This document shows, piece by piece, positions 54,818-63,784 of a stretch of DNA of 64,000 bases. A program made the position numbers and the translations under genes. The notes under the pieces were generated by a model. That model was not told the origin of the DNA, made no database searches, and worked only from the letters and a program-made list of their open reading frames with translations. Position 1 is the stretch's first letter. Each line of letters begins with the position of its first letter. This DNA is from Winogradskyella eckloniae (GTDB lineage Bacteria > Bacteroidota > Bacteroidia > Flavobacteriales > Flavobacteriaceae), in the NCBI RefSeq assembly GCF_013249045.1, contig NZ_JABRWP010000001.1, positions 620,001 to 684,000 of the forward strand. Reading direction: 5' to 3'.

Positions 54818-55519
54818 ATGATTGAGATTAAAGATCTTCACAAATCTTATCACATGGGTAATAATTCTCTGCATGTGTTAAAAGGAATTAATTTTGATGT
54901 TAAAGAAGGGGAGTTAGTGTCTATTATGGGGTCTTCAGGCTCAGGTAAATCAACATTACTTAATATTCTCGGAATGTTAGACGAGGCAGATGAAGGTCAG
55001 TATATATTGGATAATGTGCCTATTAAAAATCTAAACGAAAAAATTGCTGCTAAATATAGAAATGATTTTTTAGGATTCATTTTTCAATCATTTAATTTAA
55101 TCAACTATAAAAGTGCTTTAGATAATGTCTCTATGCCGCTATATTATAAAGGCGTTAAACGAAAAGAACGTACCGAAAAGGCGATGCATTATTTAGAAAA
55201 AGTTGGTTTGGCACAATGGTCTCACCATTTGCCAAGTGAACTCTCTGGTGGGCAAAAACAGCGTGTGGCTATAGCTAGAGCATTAGCCAGCGATCCAAAA
55301 GTTTTGTTAGCAGATGAGCCAACAGGAGCTTTAGATACCAAGACCTCTTATGAGGTAATGGAGCTTATCCAAGGTATTAATGATGAAGGAAAAACGATCC
55401 TTGTGGTTACCCATGAAGACGATATTGCTCATATGACTAAACGTATAGTTAATCTTAAAGATGGGTTAATTATAGATGATAGTATGGTAAATCAAGTAAG
55501 AGCTTCTGCGCATGTTTGA
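54818..55519 (+). CDS. ABC transporter ATP-binding protein (MacB/LolD type)
   Basis: A 233-residue ATPase with GSSGSGKST (Walker A), [15 protein letters not shown] (signature), [11 protein letters not shown] (Walker B) and VVTHEDD (H-loop). Length and sequence match the LolD/MacB group, which powers membrane-extrusion machines and does not import solutes. It overlaps the first permease gene by eight bases and starts a six-gene efflux operon to 61881. Confidence 0.95.
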   Translation: MIEIKDLHKSYHMGNNSLHVLKGINFDVKEGELVSIMGSSGSGKSTLLNILGMLDEADEGQYILDNVPIKNLNEKIAAKYRNDFLGFIFQSFNLINYKSALDNVSMPLYYKGVKRKERTEKAMHYLEKVGLAQWSHHLPSELSGGQKQRVAIARALASDPKVLLADEPTGALDTKTSYEVMELIQGINDEGKTILVVTHEDDIAHMTKRIVNLKDGLIIDDSMVNQVRASAHV

Positions 55520-56756
55520 TATAGAGCGTTGGCAAGAGATATTTGAAACCTTAAGTAAAAACAAGTTACGAACGTTTTTAACAGGTCTTTCTGTAGCCTC
55601 AGGTATATTTATACTTGTAATACTACTTGGCTTTAGTGAAGGTATTGCTAATGGTGTAAAATCTCAATTTGAGCAAGATGCTACAAATAGAGTTTCGGTA
55701 TGGACAGGAGTTACTACAAAAGGCTATAAAGGCTTAAATCCTGGGCGATATATACAACTCAAAAATTCTAGTTTTGATGCTATTAAGTATCAGTACAACG
55801 ATTATTTAGAGTACAGTACTAAAGACTATTCTATTTGGGGAGGCACAGTTAATTATAAAAATGAAACCGGTAACTATCGTGTGCGAGGGACATTACCAGA
55901 TAATCAATTTATTGAAAACGCAGATATAGGTTCGGGTCGTTTTATTAGTCAATCAGATATACAATTGAGTAAAAAGGTTGCTGTAATTGGCAATAAAATG
56001 AAAAAAGATTTATTTAAAAATGAAGATCCTATAAACAAGAATATACAAGTCTTTGGCATGAATTTTAAAGTTGTAGGTGTCTATTTTGATCCAGGTGGAG
56101 ATAGAGAAGAGAGTCAAGTCTATATTCCGGTTACTACAGCGCAAAAGGTGTTTAATGGTGGTGAAAACATCAGAAATATGGCATTTACGGTGAAAATGGC
56201 AGATGATTTTGATGAAGCCGTTGCTATGTCTAATGCTGTTGCCTTAGGCATTGAGCAAAAAATAAAAGAAATTCATACTGTTGCTCCAGATGATGTAAGT
56301 GCCGTTAGAGTGCGTAATACATTAGAACAAGCAGAGAAAATTTACTCATTAGTAGCCACAATAAAAGCTGTATTTTGGTTTGTAGGTATAGGGACAATTA
56401 TTGCAGGTATAGTTGGCGTTGGTAACATCATGCTAATTATCGTTAAGGAGCGCACTAAGGAAATTGGTATTAGAAAAGCTTTAGGTGCATTGCCAACGTC
56501 TATCATTGGTATGATTTTACAAGAGGCCGTATTTGTAACGATGTTTTCAGGTTTATTTGGTCTTATCTTAGGATTAGGCTTATTAGAGTTAGTAGGCCCA
56601 CACATAGAAAGTGATTTCATAAAATATCCGCAAGTAGATTTTAATATTGCAATAACTACGGTGTTTTTGTTAGTGCTTGCAGGTGCCTTAGCTGGTTTTA
56701 TTCCTGCTTATAGAGCCGCTATGATTAAACCTATAGACGCATTAAGAGACGAATAA
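55512..56756 (+). CDS. MacB-type ABC permease, first
   Basis: A 414-residue permease: one N-terminal membrane helix (FLTGLSVASGIFILVILLGF), a large periplasmic MacB-type domain (about 45-285), and three C-terminal helices (FWFVGIGTIIAGIVGVGNIMLIIVKERTKEIGIRKALGA, VFVTMFSGLFGLILGLGLLELV, ITTVFLLVLAGALAGFIPAYRAAMI). The KERTKEIGIRKALGA loop is the FtsX/MacB signature that contacts the ATPase. It is followed one base later by a paralogous permease; the two probably form a heterodimer. Confidence 0.95.
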   Translation: MFDIERWQEIFETLSKNKLRTFLTGLSVASGIFILVILLGFSEGIANGVKSQFEQDATNRVSVWTGVTTKGYKGLNPGRYIQLKNSSFDAIKYQYNDYLEYSTKDYSIWGGTVNYKNETGNYRVRGTLPDNQFIENADIGSGRFISQSDIQLSKKVAVIGNKMKKDLFKNEDPINKNIQVFGMNFKVVGVYFDPGGDREESQVYIPVTTAQKVFNGGENIRNMAFTVKMADDFDEAVAMSNAVALGIEQKIKEIHTVAPDDVSAVRVRNTLEQAEKIYSLVATIKAVFWFVGIGTIIAGIVGVGNIMLIIVKERTKEIGIRKALGALPTSIIGMILQEAVFVTMFSGLFGLILGLGLLELVGPHIESDFIKYPQVDFNIAITTVFLLVLAGALAGFIPAYRAAMIKPIDALRDE

Positions 56757-56757
56757 T

Positions 56758-58017
56758 ATGTTTAGTAGAGACCGTTGGGACGAAATATTAGAAGCTTTAA
56801 ACGCCAATAAATTTAGGACGTTTTTAACCGCCTTTGGTGTGTTTTGGGGCATAACCATTTTGGTGTTATTATTGGCGTTAACTAATGGCCTAAAAAATGG
56901 AGTAACTGCAGATTTTGGCAATTTTGCGACCAACTCTATGTTTATGTGGACACAAGGGACTTCAAAACCCTATAAAGGCATGCCTAAGGGCCGATATTTT
57001 AACTATAAAATAGGCGATGTTGCAGCCATAAAATCAGAATTTCCAGAAATCAAATATGTATCACCTAGAAACCAATTAGGTGGTTATAATGGAGCAAACA
57101 ATGTTACAAGAGGAACCAAAACAGGTGCATTTGAAATTTATGGAGATTATCCAGAATATATAAAACAGCAGCCAATGGATATTATTCAAGGCCGTTTTAT
57201 TAGCTATTCAGATATTAATGCAAAACGAAAAGTTTGTGTCATTGGTACAGGTGTAGAAGCTGGATTATACGATAAAGGTGAAGAGGTTCTAGGAACGTAT
57301 ATAAAAGTTAATGGTGTTAATTTTTTAGTCGTGGGTACTTTTAAAATGAGTAATAGCCAAGGCGATAGTGAGCAAGATGCAAGTACAATTTATATGCCCT
57401 TTACCACCTTCGGTCAAGCATTTAATCGAGGCGAAAGTGTTGGTTGGATGGCTATTACAGCTGTAGATGGTATTAGTATTACAACCTTAAAAGATAGGAT
57501 ATTTAGTCTCATGAAATCAAGACATAAAGTAGATCCTACGGACGAGAGAGCTATAGGTCATTTTGATTTGTCAGAGCAATTTGAACGTGTAAATGGTTTA
57601 TTTACGATATTATCGTTTGTCGGTTATTTTGTTGGAGCCTTGGTTTTAATGTCGGGAATTATAGGGATAAGTAATATAATGCTGATTGTCGTAAAAGAAA
57701 GAACAAAAGAAATCGGAATAAGACGTGCTTTAGGTGCTAGCCCTTGGACTATAAAATCACAAATTTTACAAGAAAGTTTAATTCTAACAATACTTTCTGG
57801 TATGGTAGGTATATCCTTTGCTGCATTAGTCATCTGGGTAATGAATTCCATTTTAGATAATGCTGGCCCTGTAGATAATTTTGCGAATCCTAGTGTTAGT
57901 ATGCAAGTTGTATTTACCGCCTTAATAATTTTAGTGGTATCGGGTGTTTTAGCCGGTTTAATACCTGCAAATAGTGCAACAAAGATGAAACCAGTAGATG
58001 CCTTAAGAATAGAATAA
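56758..58017 (+). CDS. MacB-type ABC permease, second
   Basis: A 419-residue paralogue of the preceding permease with the same plan: an N-terminal helix, a periplasmic domain (YKGMPKGRYFNYKIGDVAAIKS), and three C-terminal helices with KERTKEIGIRRALGA. Start and stop give a complete protein. It lies one base after the first permease gene and 19 bases before the adaptor gene. MacB is a homodimer in enterobacteria, so two unequal permeases imply an asymmetric pump. Confidence 0.95.
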   Translation: MFSRDRWDEILEALNANKFRTFLTAFGVFWGITILVLLLALTNGLKNGVTADFGNFATNSMFMWTQGTSKPYKGMPKGRYFNYKIGDVAAIKSEFPEIKYVSPRNQLGGYNGANNVTRGTKTGAFEIYGDYPEYIKQQPMDIIQGRFISYSDINAKRKVCVIGTGVEAGLYDKGEEVLGTYIKVNGVNFLVVGTFKMSNSQGDSEQDASTIYMPFTTFGQAFNRGESVGWMAITAVDGISITTLKDRIFSLMKSRHKVDPTDERAIGHFDLSEQFERVNGLFTILSFVGYFVGALVLMSGIIGISNIMLIVVKERTKEIGIRRALGASPWTIKSQILQESLILTILSGMVGISFAALVIWVMNSILDNAGPVDNFANPSVSMQVVFTALIILVVSGVLAGLIPANSATKMKPVDALRIE

Positions 58018-58036
58018 ATTTATATCAATCATAATC

Positions 58037-59197
58037 ATGAAAAGAACAAAAACTGTCATTTTATTAGTGCTCATCGTAGTCGTTTTTGGCGCTGCATTAT
58101 TTTATTTGTGGCAAAAAAATCAAGAAAATCCAATTTCGTATACGTCTGAATCGCCAACGGAAGAAACGATCATTGTTAAGACCGTAGCCACAGGAAGTAT
58201 TGTGCCAAAAGAAGAAATATTAATTAAGCCAAATATTTCTGGTGTCATAGAAGAGGTGTTCATAGAAGCAGGTGAATATGTAAAACAGGGCGATTTAATT
58301 GCTCAGATTAAAGTTATTCCTAATGCTTCAAGTTTAACCAGTGCTAAAAATAATATTGCTACCAATCAAACAGCCTTACAAACTGCACAAATAAACCTAC
58401 AAACACAACAATCAAATTATGATAGACAAAAGGCATTGTTTGAGAAAGGCGTAATTTCTGCAAATGATTTTGAAGGGGTAAAAAATGCCTATTTACAAAC
58501 AAAACAAAGTGTAGAACAAGCAAAAATTAATGTGAATTCTGCCAATCAAAATTATGATATTATTAAAACTGGTACAACTTCTGGGTTAGGGAATACGGCT
58601 CAAACTCAGGTAAGAGCTACTGTTTCTGGGATGGTTTTAGATGTGCCAGTAAAAGCAGGTAACCAGGTTATTGAAGCTAATAATTTTAATGAAGGGACAT
58701 CAATTGCTTCACTCGCAGATGTACAACAAATGATTTTTGAAGGTAAAGTAGACGAAAGTGAAGTTGGTAAAATAAAAGAAGGTTTACCATTAGAAATTAC
58801 GGTAGGCGCCATTGAAAATAAAAAGTTCGATGCGATATTAGATTATATTGCACCAAAAGGTGTTGCAGAAAATGGAGCGATTCAGTTTGAAATAAAAGGC
58901 TCGCTTAAAAAAACGGATTCAACATTTATTAGGGCTGGTTTAAGTGCAAATGCTTCCATTATTTTAGAAAAAGCAGATAAAGTCTTAGCGATAAAAGAAG
59001 CCTTAGTTCAGTATGATAAGGAGACGCAAAATCCATATGTTGAAATTGAAGTCGGCGACCAAAAGTTTGAGAGAAAAGATGTAGAGTTAGGTGTGAGTGA
59101 TGGCATTTTTGTAGAAGTTAAAAGTGGTATATCTAAAGACGATAAAATAAAAGTTTGGAATCAAGTACAAGGTATACCAAAATATGCTCAAGAATAA
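58037..59197 (+). CDS. MacA/HlyD-type periplasmic adaptor, first
   Basis: A 386-residue membrane-fusion protein: an N-terminal membrane helix (ILLVLIVVVFGAALFYLW), a lipoyl-like half (IKPNISGVIEEVFIEAGEYVKQGDLIAQI), an alpha-helical hairpin rich in asparagine/glutamine (NQTALQTAQINLQTQQSNY), the second lipoyl half (TVSGMVLDVPVKAGNQV), and a beta-barrel end. It bridges the permeases and the TolC channel. The TolC gene follows after 48 bases, and a second adaptor follows TolC. Confidence 0.93.
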   Translation: MKRTKTVILLVLIVVVFGAALFYLWQKNQENPISYTSESPTEETIIVKTVATGSIVPKEEILIKPNISGVIEEVFIEAGEYVKQGDLIAQIKVIPNASSLTSAKNNIATNQTALQTAQINLQTQQSNYDRQKALFEKGVISANDFEGVKNAYLQTKQSVEQAKINVNSANQNYDIIKTGTTSGLGNTAQTQVRATVSGMVLDVPVKAGNQVIEANNFNEGTSIASLADVQQMIFEGKVDESEVGKIKEGLPLEITVGAIENKKFDAILDYIAPKGVAENGAIQFEIKGSLKKTDSTFIRAGLSANASIILEKADKVLAIKEALVQYDKETQNPYVEIEVGDQKFERKDVELGVSDGIFVEVKSGISKDDKIKVWNQVQGIPKYAQE

Positions 59198-59245
59198 TTT
59201 AAAAATTTTGTAACACTTTTCGTTTTATAAAGACATATAAGCATC

Positions 59246-60568
59246 ATGAAAAAATCAATCGTAGTAATTTTAATACTTTTTGGCGTTTTTGCACAAGCAC
59301 AAAATAAAAAATGGACGCTCAAAGAATGTGTAGAGTACGCTTTAGAAAATAATATTTCTGTTAAGCAAAGCGAATTAGATGTATTGGTAACTGACATTGA
59401 AAAGTTAAACGCTGTCGGAAACTTTTTGCCAAGTATTAATGTTAGTGGTAGTGTGTCTAAAAATACAGGGTTAAGTTTTGATCCTACTACGGGAGATTCA
59501 TCAACCACTACCTTTCTATCTTCATCTGGTAACATCAACTTAGGATATAACTTATTTGATGGGTTACAGAATATAAGGCAAGTACAACGTGCAAAAATAT
59601 CAAAATTAGCGGCTCAATATAGTTTAGATAAAATGAAAGACGATATCTCTCTTTTTGTTGCCAATGGATATATTACCGTAATATTAAATAAAGCCAATTT
59701 AGAAGTATTAAAATCTCAAAATGCTGTAACACAAGAGCAGATTGAACGCACCAATCAGTTGGTAGATGCAGGTTCATTACCTCGAGGAGATTTATTAGAA
59801 ATACAAGCCACAGATGCTACCGAAAAGCAGAATATTGTGAATGCAGAAAATACAATTCAGATTTCCTTAATAAACTTAGCTCAGTTATTATTAATTAAAG
59901 ATTACGAAAATTTTGATATCGAAGATGAAGGCTATGATATTGTAGATGAAGGTATTTCTAACAAATCAGCTTCTGAAATTATAGAAAATGCAAAAGCGAA
60001 TAGATCCGAAATTAAAATAGCAGAACAAACTGTGGCCTTAGCAGAAAAGGATATTCAAATAGCTAAAGGATCGTATTGGCCAACCTTAAGAGCCTTTTTG
60101 GGATATGACACAAGATATACAGATGCCAGTGAGGTATCTTTTGCTAAGCAAATTTATTTAAATGATGGTATAGGATATGGCTTAAGTCTTAATATACCAA
60201 TATTAAATGGTTTTGCAGTAAAAGGTAATGTGCAGCGAAGTAAAATTAATTTGAAGCGTGCAGAATATCAATTAGAACAAGAAGAGTTAAATTTAGAATC
60301 AACAGTCTATCAGGCTTATGTAGATGCAAAAGGTGCTTTAAAATCCTTTGAAGCGGCAAATAAGTCTTTAGAGTCGCAAGCACTAGCCTATGAGTATGCT
60401 AAAGAACGCTATGATGTAGGTCTTACAAATGCCTTTGATTTTAGTCAGTCAAAACAACGGTTTGATAATGCCAAAATTCAATTAAATAGGGCGAAATATG
60501 ATTATATTTTTAAACTGAAGGTGCTCGAACTCTATTTCGGAATTCCGGCAACTGAATTAAAGTTTTAA
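59246..60568 (+). CDS. TolC-family outer-membrane efflux protein
   Basis: A 440-residue channel subunit with a signal peptide (to about residue 20, ending FAQA) and two structural repeats typical of TolC: KKWTLKECVEYALENNISVKQSELDV and YDVGLTNAFDFSQSKQRFDNAKIQLNRAKYDYIF, the latter carrying the helix-turn characteristic of the family. It supplies the outer-membrane exit duct of the ABC pump encoded just upstream. Confidence 0.95.
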   Translation: MKKSIVVILILFGVFAQAQNKKWTLKECVEYALENNISVKQSELDVLVTDIEKLNAVGNFLPSINVSGSVSKNTGLSFDPTTGDSSTTTFLSSSGNINLGYNLFDGLQNIRQVQRAKISKLAAQYSLDKMKDDISLFVANGYITVILNKANLEVLKSQNAVTQEQIERTNQLVDAGSLPRGDLLEIQATDATEKQNIVNAENTIQISLINLAQLLLIKDYENFDIEDEGYDIVDEGISNKSASEIIENAKANRSEIKIAEQTVALAEKDIQIAKGSYWPTLRAFLGYDTRYTDASEVSFAKQIYLNDGIGYGLSLNIPILNGFAVKGNVQRSKINLKRAEYQLEQEELNLESTVYQAYVDAKGALKSFEAANKSLESQALAYEYAKERYDVGLTNAFDFSQSKQRFDNAKIQLNRAKYDYIFKLKVLELYFGIPATELKF

Positions 60569-60570
60569 TT

Positions 60571-61881
60571 ATGAGTAAAAACGTAAAAATAATATTAGCA
60601 GTAATAGTAGTTATTCTTTTGACCTTACTAGCTGGATCTAAAATGGGTTGGTTTGGTAAAAAAGGTGATTTTAAGGAAGTCACTGAGAAGAAAGTTACAA
60701 TTAGAGATATTGTACAAACAGTCTCTGCCACAGGAAAAATACAACCAGAAGTTGAGGTTAAAATTTCATCTGAAGTTTCTGGTGAAATATTACAGCTTCC
60801 CTTTAAAGAAGGTCAAGAAGTAAAGAAGGGCGACTTATTAGTAAAAATAAATCCAGATTTAATTCAGTCTGCTGTAAATAGGTCTCAAGCGTCCTATCAA
60901 AATGTAAGAGCAGGTTTAGAGCAAGCCGAAGCGAACTTAAAACAATCTAAAGCAGATTACGATAGAAATAAAACATTATTTGATAAAGGTGTAATTTCAA
61001 AAGCAGATTGGGATCGTTCTATAGCAACATACGAAACTGCTGTGGCTGGTAAAAACTCGGCCTATTATAACGTGCAAAGTGCAGCAGCTACTGTAAATGA
61101 AGCCAAAGATAATTTAAACAGAACTACAATTTATGCACCAATGAGTGGAACAATTTCACAATTAAATGTAGAATTAGGTGAACGCGTTGTAGGAACACAA
61201 CAAATGGCAGGTACCGAGATTTTACGTGTGGCTAACTTAAACAATATGGAAGTTGAAGTAGATGTTAATGAAAATGATATTGTAAAGGTAAATATTGGCG
61301 ATTCTGCACTTGTTGAAGTGGATGCATACTTAAAAAAGGAGTTTAAAGGAATTGTTACAGAAATAGCAAACTCCGCAGACGGAAATTTATCTGCCGATCA
61401 AGTCACTAATTTTAAAGTGAAAGTTAGAATTATTGAAGAATCTTATAAAGAATTAACAGAAGGCAAACCTGAAACATATTCGCCATTTAGACCAGGAATG
61501 ACTGCAACGGTAGATATCATTACAAAAAAGAAAATAGACGCTATTTCTGTTCCTATTAGTGCAATTGTAATAAAATCTGATACCAGTTCAACTAAAAAGT
61601 CTTTTGATAAAATAGCTACAGTAGATTCAGAGGATACAGTCAAAGAAGAAGAAAAATTTGAGTGTGTATTTGTAAATGAAAACGGTAAAGCAAAATTAAA
61701 AGTGATAACAACAGGGATTCAAGATGATACTAATATTGAGATAATTTCAGGGTTAAGTAAAGATGATAAAATCATTACTGGACCATACAACATGGTGTCA
61801 AAGAATTTAAGTCCTGGAGATTTATTAGAGATTACTAATAAAAAGTCTCAAGAATCTTCTGAGAAAAGTAATGAAGATTAA
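60571..61881 (+). CDS. MacA/HlyD-type periplasmic adaptor, second
   Basis: A 436-residue adaptor of the same family as the one at 58037: an N-terminal helix (IILAVIVVILLTLLAGSKMG), lipoyl halves (VKISSEVSGEILQLPFKEGQEVKKGDLLVKI; APMSGTISQLNVELGERV), a hairpin (SQASYQNVRAGLEQAEANLKQSKADY) and a longer C-terminal part with a serine/lysine-rich tail. It starts two bases after TolC. Having two adaptors for one ATPase is unusual and suggests that they form a mixed ring or serve alternate substrates. Confidence 0.93.
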   Translation: MSKNVKIILAVIVVILLTLLAGSKMGWFGKKGDFKEVTEKKVTIRDIVQTVSATGKIQPEVEVKISSEVSGEILQLPFKEGQEVKKGDLLVKINPDLIQSAVNRSQASYQNVRAGLEQAEANLKQSKADYDRNKTLFDKGVISKADWDRSIATYETAVAGKNSAYYNVQSAAATVNEAKDNLNRTTIYAPMSGTISQLNVELGERVVGTQQMAGTEILRVANLNNMEVEVDVNENDIVKVNIGDSALVEVDAYLKKEFKGIVTEIANSADGNLSADQVTNFKVKVRIIEESYKELTEGKPETYSPFRPGMTATVDIITKKKIDAISVPISAIVIKSDTSSTKKSFDKIATVDSEDTVKEEEKFECVFVNENGKAKLKVITTGIQDDTNIEIISGLSKDDKIITGPYNMVSKNLSPGDLLEITNKKSQESSEKSNED

Positions 61882-61905
61882 ATATCGATTACTATAATCT
61901 ATTCG

Positions 61906-61913
61906 TAGTTTTG
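61906..61913 (+). promoter_or_regulatory. -7 box of the tsaB promoter
   Basis: TAGTTTTG matches TAnnTTTG, 31 bases before the tsaB ATG. No clear -33 is seen. Confidence 0.4.
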
Positions 61914-61944
61914 TATCCATCAAAACAAATAATTAACAAAACAC

Positions 61945-62616
61945 ATGGCATTAGTGCTAAATATAGAGACAGCAACCACAAATTGTTCTGTTTCTCTTTC
62001 TAAGGATGGCGATACTTTAGTTTTAAAAGAAGATAATAGTCCAGGCTATTCTCATGCCGAAACTTTACATGTTTTTATAGATGCTGTTTTTAAAACAGCA
62101 CAACTAAACCCTTCAGATATAGATGCCATTTCTGTGAGTAAAGGTCCAGGATCTTACACAGGTTTAAGAATCGGAGTGTCTTCTGCCAAAGGTTTATGCT
62201 TTGCATTAAATAAACCATTAATTTCAATTTCTACATTAGCAAGTTTAGCACATCAAGTCAAGGTAGATAATGGTTTAATAATACCTATGCTAGATGCAAG
62301 GCGAATGGAAGTGTATTCCGCGATTTATAATCATAAGTTTGAAATGATTAGAGAAATTAAAGCGGAGATTTTGGATCAAGACAGTTATGCTGAAGTACTA
62401 GAAAACCATACAATATACTTTATTGGCAACGGCGTAGAGAAGACCAAAACATTAATCAGTCATCCTAATGCGGTTTTTATAGAGGGTAAATTGCCTTCAG
62501 CAAATGAAATGTCCATACTTGCAGAAAAAAAGTATCAAAAAAGCGACACCGAAGATGTCGCTTATTTTGAACCTTATTATTTAAAGGATTTTGTAGCTTT
62601 AAAAAAGAAGCAATAA
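61945..62616 (+). CDS. tsaB: tRNA threonylcarbamoyladenosine biosynthesis protein TsaB
   Basis: A 223-residue partner of TsaD in making the t6A modification next to the anticodon of tRNAs that read ANN codons. It has the ASKHA-type start LVLNIETATTNCSVSLSKDG and SVSKGPGSYTGLRIGVSSAKGLCFAL. Its 3' coding end contains a hairpin that works as a terminator on the other strand, and its stop codon directly abuts the stop codon of the convergent mscS gene. Other t6A genes are not in the window. Confidence 0.95.
   Translation: MALVLNIETATTNCSVSLSKDGDTLVLKEDNSPGYSHAETLHVFIDAVFKTAQLNPSDIDAISVSKGPGSYTGLRIGVSSAKGLCFALNKPLISISTLASLAHQVKVDNGLIIPMLDARRMEVYSAIYNHKFEMIREIKAEILDQDSYAEVLENHTIYFIGNGVEKTKTLISHPNAVFIEGKLPSANEMSILAEKKYQKSDTEDVAYFEPYYLKDFVALKKKQ
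62537..62563 (-). terminator. Terminator of the MscS gene, inside the tsaB coding region
   Basis: On the minus strand AAGCGACA and TGTCGCTT pair over eight bases around TCTTCGG, then six T bases. It lies 54 bases past the mscS stop, entirely within tsaB codons. On the plus strand the trailing sequence is ATTTT, a much poorer run, so it need not stop tsaB transcription. Confidence 0.7.
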
Positions 62617-63429
62617 TTAACCTTCTTTTTGTATTTCTACAGCATGTGGATAAGGTATTTCTATTCCAGCTGCGTCTAATGCAATTTTTACATTTTCGTG
62701 TGTTTCAAAATAAACATCCCAATAATCTGCCACGTTAGCCCATGGTCTTACGGCAAAATTAATAGAACTATCCGCTAATTCAGATACATTTACTGAAGGT
62801 GCAGGATCTTGTAATACTTTTGGGTTAGACGTTAAAACTTTTAATAAAACCTCTTTAGTTTGTTTAATATCTGAATCATAACCGACTCCAAATGTTAAAT
62901 CAACTCTAAGTTTTCCTTCAGAAGAATAGTTAACGATGTTACCATTAGATAACGCGCCATTTGGTATAATAACTTCTTTGTTTGTAGGTGTTAAAAGTTT
63001 AGTAGTAAAAATCTCAATTTCTTTAACAACTCCTAATTCACCTTGTGCTTCAATTAAATCTCCGATTTTAATGGGCTTAAATATCATTAATAATACACCA
63101 CCAGCAAAATTACCTAGTGAACCTTGTAAGGCTAAACCAATAGCTAAACCAGCCGCAGCTATGATGGCAGCAAAAGATGTTGTTTCTACACCTACAGTAC
63201 CAAGTACAACTATGATTAAAACAACTTTTAAAATCCAGCTAATTAAATTGGTTAAAAATTTCTTTAAGCTTTCATCGTAATCTCCTTTGTTAAGTGCTTT
63301 TTTAACGCCTTTAAGAAGAATTTTAATTACCCAGCTTCCTATGATCCATATTGCTATAGCACCTATTACTTTAGGTCCATATTCAATAACAAATTTGATG
63401 CCTTCGTCAATCCATTTTTGTGTGTCCAT
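62617..63429 (-). CDS. Small mechanosensitive channel (MscS family)
   Basis: A 270-residue channel subunit with three N-terminal helices (IGAIAIWIIGSWVIKILLKG; ISWILKVVLIIVVLG; and the pore helix), then the conserved AAAGLAIGLALQGSLGNFAGGVLLMIFKPIKIGDLIE and the cytoplasmic beta and alpha-beta domains (IPNGALSNGNIVNYS). It opens under membrane tension to release solutes during hypo-osmotic shock. The start is an ATG at 63429. It lies downstream of dodecin on the minus strand, separated by a terminator. Confidence 0.95.
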   Translation of the reverse strand: MDTQKWIDEGIKFVIEYGPKVIGAIAIWIIGSWVIKILLKGVKKALNKGDYDESLKKFLTNLISWILKVVLIIVVLGTVGVETTSFAAIIAAAGLAIGLALQGSLGNFAGGVLLMIFKPIKIGDLIEAQGELGVVKEIEIFTTKLLTPTNKEVIIPNGALSNGNIVNYSSEGKLRVDLTFGVGYDSDIKQTKEVLLKVLTSNPKVLQDPAPSVNVSELADSSINFAVRPWANVADYWDVYFETHENVKIALDAAGIEIPYPHAVEIQKEG

Positions 63430-63455
63430 GTTGGTTTTAATTAATTATAGTTAAT

Positions 63456-63483
63456 AAAAAAACTCGGAAAATAGTAGTCCGAG
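63456..63483 (-). terminator. Terminator after the dodecin gene
   Basis: On the minus strand CTCGGA and TCCGAG (63483-63478 and 63468-63463) form a six-base-pair stem around a nine-base loop, followed by seven T bases. It separates dodecin from the MscS gene. Confidence 0.8.
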
Positions 63484-63510
63484 CTATATTTTGAGAGCTA
63501 ATAACATATG

Positions 63511-63711
63511 TTATTTAACCTCGAAAGTTAATTTTAAGTTGACTCTAAATTCAGTTACAGTATCCTCTTTAACAATAGCACTTTGATCATGTACATACAC
63601 GGATTTAATATTCTTAACTGTTTTAGAAGCTTCTTTTACTGCTTTTTTAGTTGCATCTTCCCAACTTTTATCAGAGTTAGATAAGACTTCAATTACTTTT
63701 AATACTGCCAT
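63511..63711 (-). CDS. Dodecin, flavin-storage protein
   Basis: A 66-residue protein matching dodecin along its whole length: KVIEVLSNSDKSWEDATKKAVKEASKT with the conserved tryptophan that stacks on flavin, and FRVNLKLTFEV at the end. Dodecin forms a hollow twelve-subunit sphere that binds riboflavin or its derivatives. It is a single-gene unit with a terminator; a promoter upstream is not clear. Confidence 0.95.
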   Translation of the reverse strand: MAVLKVIEVLSNSDKSWEDATKKAVKEASKTVKNIKSVYVHDQSAIVKEDTVTEFRVNLKLTFEVK

Positions 63712-63784
63712 TGTTTATAAATTTAATAGTTTCTAAAGTTAAGACACTAAAACTTATAATATGTCACTTAATTGTTAAGAATAA

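Noticed and set aside
50448-55641. Single TTTAGTGAG at 50448-50456 and TTTAGTGAA at 55633-55641
   Set aside because: Both are inside conserved coding sequence and neither has a second copy 21 bases away, so they are not LytTR sites.
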